A stretch of DNA of 39,059 bases from an uncultured Lachnospiraceae bacterium (GTDB lineage Bacteria; Bacillota; Clostridia; Lachnospirales; Lachnospiraceae): positions 1 to 39,059 of the forward strand of contig CAJTWA010000043.1 of assembly GCA_910580195.1 (NCBI GenBank), read 5' to 3'. The translations under genes were made by a program, and so were the position numbers. This document shows positions 33,918 through 39,059 of this stretch, piece by piece. The first letter of the stretch is position 1; every line of letters begins with the position of its first letter. The notes beneath the pieces are model-generated. The model saw only the letters and a program-made list of their open reading frames with translations, did no database searches and was not told where the DNA came from.

Positions 33918-35165
33918 CTATGGTTCCCCTGCTCCTCCCGGCAGTTCCACCCAGAACGCTACCTGTTCCCGTTCGCTTTCTGCATAAATCCTCCCGCCAT
34001 GCCTTACCACAATCTCCTTTGCAATGGCAAGCCCCAGCCCTGCGCCGCCAGTATCGGAATTTCTCGCTTCATCCATCCGGTAAAACTTGTCGAAAATGGC
34101 GGAGAGCTTTTCTTTCGGAATGGTTTTCCCCCGGTTCTGAAAGCAAATGACGGTTTTTTCCGGCAGGGCTCCCTGCGTTTCCTGCTGGCTGCCAATTTCT
34201 GCGCCTTCCTTGTATATCTCCTCCACAAAAATATCAATCTGGGTATCCCGGTAGCTGTAGGCAATGGCATTTCTTAAGATGTTGTTAAAGACCCGCGCCA
34301 GCTTCACCGGGTCGCCGTACACGGACACATCCTCGCTGCTGTGGAGCACTGCCCGGTTTCCTTTTTCCTCTAGGACGGGATAGAATTCCTCCAGCATCTG
34401 CACCAGCATATAGTACAAATCTATCTTTTCTTTTTCCAAAACAATTTCTTGGATGTTGTATCTGGTGATTTCAAAAAATTCATTGATTAGCTGTTCCAGG
34501 CGTCCAGCTTTTTCCAATGTGATATGCACATATTTTTCCCGCTGTTCCATGGGCATGTCCTTGGCTTCTTCCAAAAGGCTTAGGTAGCCGATAACGGAGG
34601 TGAGGGGGGTGCGTATGTCGTGGGCAAGGTACATCACAAGGTTGTTTTTGCGCTCCTCCGAAAGTTTGGCCTCCAGTTCCCGCTTTTCCAAGGCCTGGCG
34701 CAGGACGTTTAATTTCTGCTCCATGGGCGCCATTTCCGGGGACATGGTGATTTCCTTATTATCCCCCTGAATCAGCCGTTCCAGCCCAGCGTCTATCTCA
34801 TTGAAATACCGGATGAACCAAGACAGGGAAAACCGGAACAGCAGCAAAAACAGGACTGCCACCGCCCCGAAAATAATCAGGCTGGAATTCTCCCGCAGCC
34901 CATACTGGTATATATTCAGCGCGTCTTCCCGCCCAAGGTGGAAGGCGTCCTGCAAGAACTGCACAATCCAGTCCCCTACCCGGCGGAACCAGAACCTGCT
35001 GTAAAAAGTAAAAATTATGAGAAATGTCAGTATTACGATAGCAAAGGTCTGCATGAAAATCCGGAAGGTCAGCTTGGAATAGGCTGCGTTCTTTTTGTGC
35101 CGTTTCCAATACCCTCCAAACTTGGACTCCTTTTTCGTTTCCTTGGTTTTCAATTTTGTAACCAC
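33918..35165 (-). CDS. vanS: VanS-type sensor histidine kinase
   Basis: 415 residues. Two transmembrane helices (about 34-56 and 96-112) bracket a short loop; GDWIVQFLQDAFHLGREDALNIYQYGLREN matches that of VanA-type VanS. H-box MYLAHDIRTPLTSVIGYLSLL has H182; the N-box is DPVKLARVFNNILRNAIAYS and the G-box DTGGAGLGLAIAKEIV. It should phosphorylate and dephosphorylate VanR in response to glycopeptides. The start is a GTG at 35165 in a duplicated copy of the vanR 3' end. Relative to VanS_A there is an insertion near residues 300-320 (EEIYKEGAEIGSQQETQG). Confidence 0.93.
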   Translation of the reverse strand: MVTKLKTKETKKESKFGGYWKRHKKNAAYSKLTFRIFMQTFAIVILTFLIIFTFYSRFWFRRVGDWIVQFLQDAFHLGREDALNIYQYGLRENSSLIIFGAVAVLFLLLFRFSLSWFIRYFNEIDAGLERLIQGDNKEITMSPEMAPMEQKLNVLRQALEKRELEAKLSEERKNNLVMYLAHDIRTPLTSVIGYLSLLEEAKDMPMEQREKYVHITLEKAGRLEQLINEFFEITRYNIQEIVLEKEKIDLYYMLVQMLEEFYPVLEEKGNRAVLHSSEDVSVYGDPVKLARVFNNILRNAIAYSYRDTQIDIFVEEIYKEGAEIGSQQETQGALPEKTVICFQNRGKTIPKEKLSAIFDKFYRMDEARNSDTGGAGLGLAIAKEIVVRHGGRIYAESEREQVAFWVELPGGAGEP

Positions 35166-35345
35166 GCTCCAGACTGTTTTGATGTATTTGGGATGCTTAT
35201 ATTTCCTCTTTCTTCATGTTCATTTCTGCTGCACATTCCCCAGGCGGTTTTCATGTATTCTGGATGTGTAACCTTCTTTTCTTTAATTTTCAATTTTATA
35301 CCCCACTCCCCAGACGGTCTTGATGTATTTCGGGTGCTCTACGGA
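35135..35345. repeat. 70-bp tandem triplication of the vanR 3' end
   Basis: The block coding HPKYIKTVWGVGYKIEN at the vanR end recurs twice, with anchors at 35311 (in vanR), 35241 and 35170, so 70 and 71 bases apart. The middle copy reads HPEYMKTAWGM, and the third HPKYIKTVWS and then runs into the vanS start. Identity is about 70-80 percent. Confidence 0.82.
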
Positions 35346-35987
35346 ATCTTTCATTTTTTCCCGCAGGTGGCGGATATGTACGGTTATGGTGTTGTTGCTC
35401 TTGCTGTAGTATTCGTCCTTCCACACCCCATGGAACAGCTCTTCGGAGCTGACAACCTCCCCTTTCCGCTCGCAGAGGATTTTTAGGATGGAAAATTCTG
35501 TGGGCGTCAGCACCAGCGGCTTTTCATCCAGCTGGCACTCATGGGTTTTTACGTTCATCACAAGGCCGCCGTGCACCAGCAGGGAAGCGTCCTGCCCTTC
35601 GGCAAACTGGGGCTGGTTATACCGCTTGTATCGGCGCAGCTGGGCTTTCACGCGGGCAACCAGCTCCAAGGGGCGGAAGGGCTTTGTCATATAGTCGTCT
35701 GCGCCTAGCATCAGGCCGCGGATTTTGTCGATTTCTTCGTCTTTCGCGGTGAGCATGATAACGGGATAGTTGAATTTTTCCCTGATTTTTTTGCAGATTT
35801 CAAAGCCGCTGGCGCCGGGGAGCATAATGTCTAGGATGGCTAGGTCAAACTGGGTTTCTTCTGCGTGCTCCAAGGCGGCATCGGCATGGTAACAGGGGAT
35901 TACTTCAAAGTTTTCGCTTTCCAGATAAAAAGTTACTAAATCGGTGATTTCTTTTTCATCGTCTACTACTAAGATTTTGTCTTTCAT
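35283..35987 (-). CDS. vanR: VanR-type response regulator (OmpR family)
   Basis: 234 residues. The receiver domain has acid pocket D9/D10, phospho-acceptor D53 in LAILDIMLPG, LTAKD and DDYMTKPFRPLEL. The winged-helix domain begins near 130 and ends KSNNTITVHIRHLREKMKDSVEHPKYIKTVWGVGYKIEN, nearly the text of VanA-type VanR. It should activate the ligase/racemase genes when phosphorylated, but those lie 5 kb downstream beyond unrelated genes. Start ATG with GGAGA about nine bases upstream. A TATAAT at 36056-36061 (minus strand) is its likely -10, with a poor -35. Confidence 0.94.
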   Translation of the reverse strand: MKDKILVVDDEKEITDLVTFYLESENFEVIPCYHADAALEHAEETQFDLAILDIMLPGASGFEICKKIREKFNYPVIMLTAKDEEIDKIRGLMLGADDYMTKPFRPLELVARVKAQLRRYKRYNQPQFAEGQDASLLVHGGLVMNVKTHECQLDEKPLVLTPTEFSILKILCERKGEVVSSEELFHGVWKDEYYSKSNNTITVHIRHLREKMKDSVEHPKYIKTVWGVGYKIEN

Positions 35988-36055
35988 ATATATTCATCTC
36001 CTAAAAGGTGTTTGTTTCGTTTTGCATGGACGTTGGGTGTTTTGGATACAGGTTT

Positions 36056-36061
36056 ATTATA
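36056..36061 (-). promoter_or_regulatory. -10 box of the vanR promoter
   Basis: TATAAT on the minus strand about 70 bases upstream of vanR. There is no good -35, which would suit a promoter that needs an activator such as phosphorylated VanR itself. Confidence 0.45.
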
Positions 36062-36210
36062 GCAAAGGCTTGGGGGAAATTCCTGTTTTATTTTCTTTAA
36101 AAGTATTAATTTTTTCCTAAGATTGGGTTGTTTCAGGGATGGGGGCAGTGTAGATTGGGTTAAAAAATGGGGAAATATGGGAAAATAGGGAAAAGGAAGG
36201 GTTTGGCAGA

Positions 36211-36510
36211 GGACGGCAATTCTGGCTGGCTTTTCCTCACGGAAACTGGGCAGCGTTTTGGTGAACTGGCTGCTGATTATGGCTGTGTGGGCTTAGGATA
36301 GTGAGGGGGGGGGGTTGGCTGCGGACGGCAATTCCGGCTGGCCCTTCCCCACGCAAACTGGGCAACGTTCCGGTGAACTAACTGCTAACTCCGGCTAAGT
36401 GATTCAGGAAAGCCTTCATCACTAAGTCTACGTAAGCAGTGGATTTCACCTCCACTAAGGACGCCCATGAACCGTTTGCGTGGGGAAGGGCCAGCCGGAA
36501 TTGCCTGTGT
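36211..36510. repeat. Composite direct and inverted repeat element
   Basis: 36211-36290 and 36323-36400 are diverged direct copies 112 bases apart. 36327-36358 is repeated exactly, inverted, at 36474-36505 (32 bp). The 115-base interior holds short hairpins but no frame. A G10 tract lies at 36305-36314. It may be a MITE-like or other decayed element. Confidence 0.75.
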
Positions 36511-36558
36511 ACTGGAAAACTTTTCAATTTAATTTTTTTTAATTTTTAGCTGGTGTCC

Positions 36559-36587
36559 TTGGCATACTTCCATTTTATGGCTAATAT
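36559..36587 (+). promoter_or_regulatory. Promoter of a candidate small RNA
   Basis: TTGGCA (36559-36564), 17-base spacer, TAATAT (36582-36587) on the plus strand, with no gene before the terminator 200 bases downstream. Confidence 0.45.
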
Positions 36588-36593
36588 ACATAC

Positions 36594-36793
36594 AGGGATG
36601 GATAAAAGCTGAAAGTTAGCAGGATGTTTATTTCACAGATGGGCAGGGGCTCGAGGGATACCCTCAAGAGGTTGCTTTACGTATGCAAAGCAGCCAGAAA
36701 AAGAATTGGAATTTTGGGGATTTAGTAAGATGGAATAGATAAGTATAAAGTAACAGGCAGTAAGAGGGAGCGGTTCCGCGCCCCTCTTTTTTT
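36594..36793 (+). ncRNA. Candidate ~200-nt small RNA
   Basis: Bounded by the promoter at 36559-36587 and an intrinsic terminator. Internally, hairpins GAGGG-ATA-CCCTC (about 36653-36665) and GGTTGCTTT/AAAGCAGCC (about 36670-36695) are adjacent. I cannot assign it to a known class. The length is close to 6S RNA, but I see no matching ends. Confidence 0.4.
36763..36793 (+). terminator. Intrinsic terminator
   Basis: AGAGGG (36763-36768) and CCCTCT (36782-36787) enclose an inner GCG/CGC pairing; T7 follows. It lies upstream of the secreted-protein gene, so it ends a transcript starting in 36100-36700. Confidence 0.8.
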
Positions 36794-36988
36794 GTATGTT
36801 TTATGTGGGGCTGGAATTGTCCGGGAAATTCTGTATCTGTAAAGTGTATTTTTAGATGGGAGCAGCGCCGCAATTTTTCCATCCAGCCATTATTGCATAT
36901 AATGATTTCAGGCAATATGGGGGATAAACCCTGTACCTGCCTGTTATTTCGTGGTATAATGCAGAAAAAAGAAGAAAGGATGATTTTT

Positions 36989-37656
36989 ATGGAAAAGAAA
37001 AGGAACTATTGGCTCAAAGGCACTGCATTGGCGCTTGCACTTATGATGGCAATCCCGGTTCTCCCGGCAATGCCCGCACAGGCGGCAACGAAGAAATTGA
37101 CAGTGTCCGTAAAGTCCCCCAAAAGCGGCGTGAAGCTGTCCGGCTCCAAGCTGACAGTGCACGGGAAGAAAGAAATCCGCTTAACTGTGAAATCAGGAAA
37201 AAGCGTGGTGACTTCCAAGGCCACCTGCCGGAGCAGCAGCCCGAAAGTAGTGGCAGTTAGCAAGGGGGGGGGAAATTAGTACCAAAAAAGAATGGCAAGG
37301 CGACAGTCACGGTCAAGTACAAAAGCAGCGCGAAGAAACTCTCCGTCACGGTGTCTGGCCATAGCTGGAAAGCGCACAAAAAGACAAAGACCGTCAACAT
37401 GCCTGGCATAAAGTGTGTTTGTGGGAAAGTAGTCCTTAGCGAAAAGAAATATTGCGAAGAGTGTTCAAAGCATAGTGCAATTTGTAGGACATATGGATAT
37501 TGTTTTTGTAAAGAAAGTGAGCATACTACAAATCATATCCTCAAAGGTGAGCCCAGCAATTACCAGAACATATTTGTGCCAAAGAAAGTAAAATACATTG
37601 ACTACTATCAGTGCAGCTGCGGAGCGAAGAAGAAAGGCGAAGCAGAACCGAAGTAG
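36989..37656 (+). pseudogene. Secreted Ig-like/zinc-ribbon protein interrupted at a G9 tract
   Basis: ATG at 36989, nine bases after AGAAAGG; -10 TATAAT at 36955-36960. The signal peptide cleaves after PAQA, near residue 33. Then come Big-2-like repeats (TKKLTVSVKSPKSGVKLSGSK). At 37264-37272 a run of nine G puts the frame into SKGGGN-stop. The sequence continues cleanly in another frame as KLVPKKNGKATVTVKYKSSAKKLSVTV, then a Cys-rich tail (CVCGK, CEEC, CSCGAKKK) to 37656. Ten or seven G would give one protein of about 222 residues. Slippage-controlled expression, mutation and sequencing error are all possible. Confidence 0.8.
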
Positions 37657-37663
37657 CAAAAGG

Positions 37664-37699
37664 GCACCACGCGGCAGGGAGTTGCCGCGTGGTGCTTTT
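37664..37699 (+). terminator. Strong intrinsic terminator
   Basis: 13-bp perfect stem (37664-37676 with 37683-37695) and a TTTTC tail, 7 bases after the secreted-protein stop. In the other direction it faces the methyltransferase remnant and could terminate that too (CCCTTTT). Confidence 0.88.
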
Positions 37700-37738
37700 C
37701 ATTTCCAGCGGCCAAAACCGGCAAAAAATAGCCGGAAA

Positions 37739-38773
37739 AATCACGCGCTTGATACGCTCGTATGTAACTTCGCGGCAAATATTATTTTCGTTATTGGTAC
37801 AAAGGATAAATTTGCGGTTTCCTCCGCCTTCGGCATTTAGTTTCATAACAGCGTGTCCCGTTGTACCAGAGCCGGCAAAGAAATCTAAGACTGTATTATT
37901 CTTTCCTTGTTTAAGCGAAACAAGGTATCCAATCAAATCTAAATTTTTAGGATTGCTGAATGTGGCTCTTACACCCATTACATTCGTCAAAACATTAGTT
38001 CCGTTATTTGTAGAATAATCCACAATAAGTCCAATATCCTAACTTGCCACGTACCATTGGCGGTAAAATAGGAACGTAGCCTTTTTCTATCAGTGCTTCA
38101 TCGTGGGAATAAATTTCTTCAATAGAATTAGAAGTACGAGCTAACTCTATATCATAATCTGCTACGGCAATTTTATCGTCTGCTTCGGGGTTGTAATATA
38201 CCGTATAGCCAAGATTTGGTCGGGCATTAAGAGTACCACCCTCACCACGAGTGGTAATTGCATCACCGACATAATAATGTCTATTCCCCTCTTTTAAGGC
38301 AGGACGATATTTCTCTTTAATCTGCAATAATGTAGGTTTTACACGAGAACCGTTAATGTAAAGGTTTTTCTTTCTATATGCAAGAATATATTCGAGGTTT
38401 TTCTGTATGTTTACAGTATCATTTTTTACATTCATTTTGTTTTGGATAATAATACCCATAAAATTATCTGCACCGAACGCATCATCGCACAATAGTTTTA
38501 GTGGTGCTTGCTCGTTATCATCAATTTGAATAAATATTGCACCTTCATATGAAAGGAGTTTTTTTGCAATATTTAATCTTTCTGACATAAAGGAAATCCA
38601 TTTGCTATGCTTAAACAAGTCCTCAAAATTCACAAAGGTACATCATAAGTAAAGTCATTATGTCCCGTATTATACGGCGGATCTATATAGTAAAGGTCGA
38701 TTTCTCCTTTATGCGTTTTCTCTATATCTTTAACTATTGATTCTTTTTCAAATATGTCTTTAAGATTGCTCAT
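37739..38773 (-). pseudogene. Decayed type III-like (Mod) DNA methyltransferase
   Basis: From the ATG at 38773 the sequence reads EIDLYYIDPPYNTGHNDF (catalytic motif DPPY) within 45 residues, much earlier than in intact Mod proteins. The frame breaks near 38633-38645, where one base is missing before VNFEDLFKHSKWISFMSERL. It breaks again near 38004-38035, where GYWT is followed in another frame by DYSTNNGTNVL and a stretch seems deleted. The SAM motif TVLDFFAGSGTTGHAVMKLN is intact, but similarity stops after VTYERIKRVI. The region is visibly more AT-rich than its neighbours, suggesting transfer. It is non-functional as it stands. Confidence 0.82.
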
Positions 38774-38790
38774 TATTCTATTCCCCCAAT

Positions 38791-39059
38791 TCACATCCAC
38801 TTGTCCTTAGTAGCAGCCCATTTTTTATCAAATTTTTTGCATACAACTGCCTCTGTAAACGGTTTTGCCAAGAAGGCTTTTATTGTTTTCAACACAGTAC
38901 TGTAATCCTCCGTTTTCGTGTCGATTTTACGGACAAAGGCTTTCCATTTCTTCTGCATCGCTTCATCACTGCCAAAAGCCATTACTTGCTCAAATTGTTC
39001 CACCGTAAAGGTATGTCCACGATTTTCAAATGTCTTTCGCAATGCTTCTGTCAGCGTTG
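38791..39059 (-). CDS. AbiEii-like nucleotidyltransferase toxin, C-terminus (partial)
   Basis: The last 89 or so residues of a protein that runs off the right edge: LTEALRKTFENRGHTFT, then KKWKAFVRKI and a helical end AATKDKWM. The TF..R / W..F pattern resembles the C-terminus of AbiEii/AbiGii toxins, which work with an AbiEi antitoxin in abortive infection. The N-terminal catalytic part is outside the window, so the call is tentative. It is 17 bases upstream of the methyltransferase remnant, possibly a leftover defence cluster. Confidence 0.55.
   Translation of the reverse strand, partial: TLTEALRKTFENRGHTFTVEQFEQVMAFGSDEAMQKKWKAFVRKIDTKTEDYSTVLKTIKAFLAKPFTEAVVCKKFDKKWAATKDKWM

Noticed and set aside
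36664..36915. 83-codon minus-strand frame in the non-coding stretch
   Set aside because: No Shine-Dalgarno, crosses a strong terminator, and the peptide has no family features.

Overview
The window looks like chromosomal DNA of an anaerobic Gram-positive of the Clostridia, most likely Lachnospiraceae. This is inferred from gene content: oxygen-independent ThiH instead of ThiO, DUF5722/InlB-B-repeat surface protein, GT2/DUF2142/GtrB envelope genes, AG-rich Shine-Dalgarno sites and sigma-A promoters. Most genes lie on the minus strand. I saw no rRNA, tRNA, CRISPR array or complete insertion sequence.

Layout. (1) 69-3784: ECF sigma factor, then a minus-strand GT2 / permuted NlpC-like hydrolase / LPG-synthase-like membrane protein operon. 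(2) 4209-6320: a tightly coupled three-gene module (XRE repressor, ImmA/IrrE metallopeptidase, PIN-like nuclease) with its own promoter and palindromic operator. (3) 6604-10747: thiS-thiF-thiG-thiH-thiE, with a consensus promoter and a short structured leader ending in an intrinsic terminator. (4) 10976-15923: DUF2142 protein, GT2 and a large polytopic membrane protein. (5) 16224-17510: two XRE regulators and a divergent small gene. (6) 17517-25258: secreted DUF5722 glycosidase-like protein, GT2, GtrB-type GT2 and two tandem paralogous membrane proteins, one frameshifted. (7) 25743-26831: mutY. (8) 27045-35987: a dispersed VanG-type glycopeptide-resistance set. It has VanR and VanS of the VanA-like subfamily, a D-Ala-D-Ser-type ligase, and the two halves of VanT (membrane acyltransferase and serine/alanine racemase) as separate genes. 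A zinc-ribbon/HTH gene, an RHH gene, a DUF6809-like gene and an AAA+/DUF4143 ATPase lie between the regulators and the ligase. No VanX/VanY/VanXY peptidase is in the window. (9) 35988-39059: a 1 kb non-coding stretch with repeats and a candidate small RNA, a secreted protein interrupted at a G9 tract, a decayed type III-like DNA methyltransferase, and the 3' end of an AbiEii-like toxin.

The most unusual property is at the nucleotide level. Nearly every longer spacer between co-directional genes carries a short tandem duplication of 32-76 bp, and three of these copy the 3' end of the upstream gene. At vanR/vanS the copied vanR 3' end supplies the vanS start, and at the vanT split a 71-bp duplication separates the two halves. 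Two dispersed palindromes (near the sigma factor and upstream of the ligase) and three homopolymer-associated frameshift or slippage sites add to the picture of a slippage- and duplication-prone genome.
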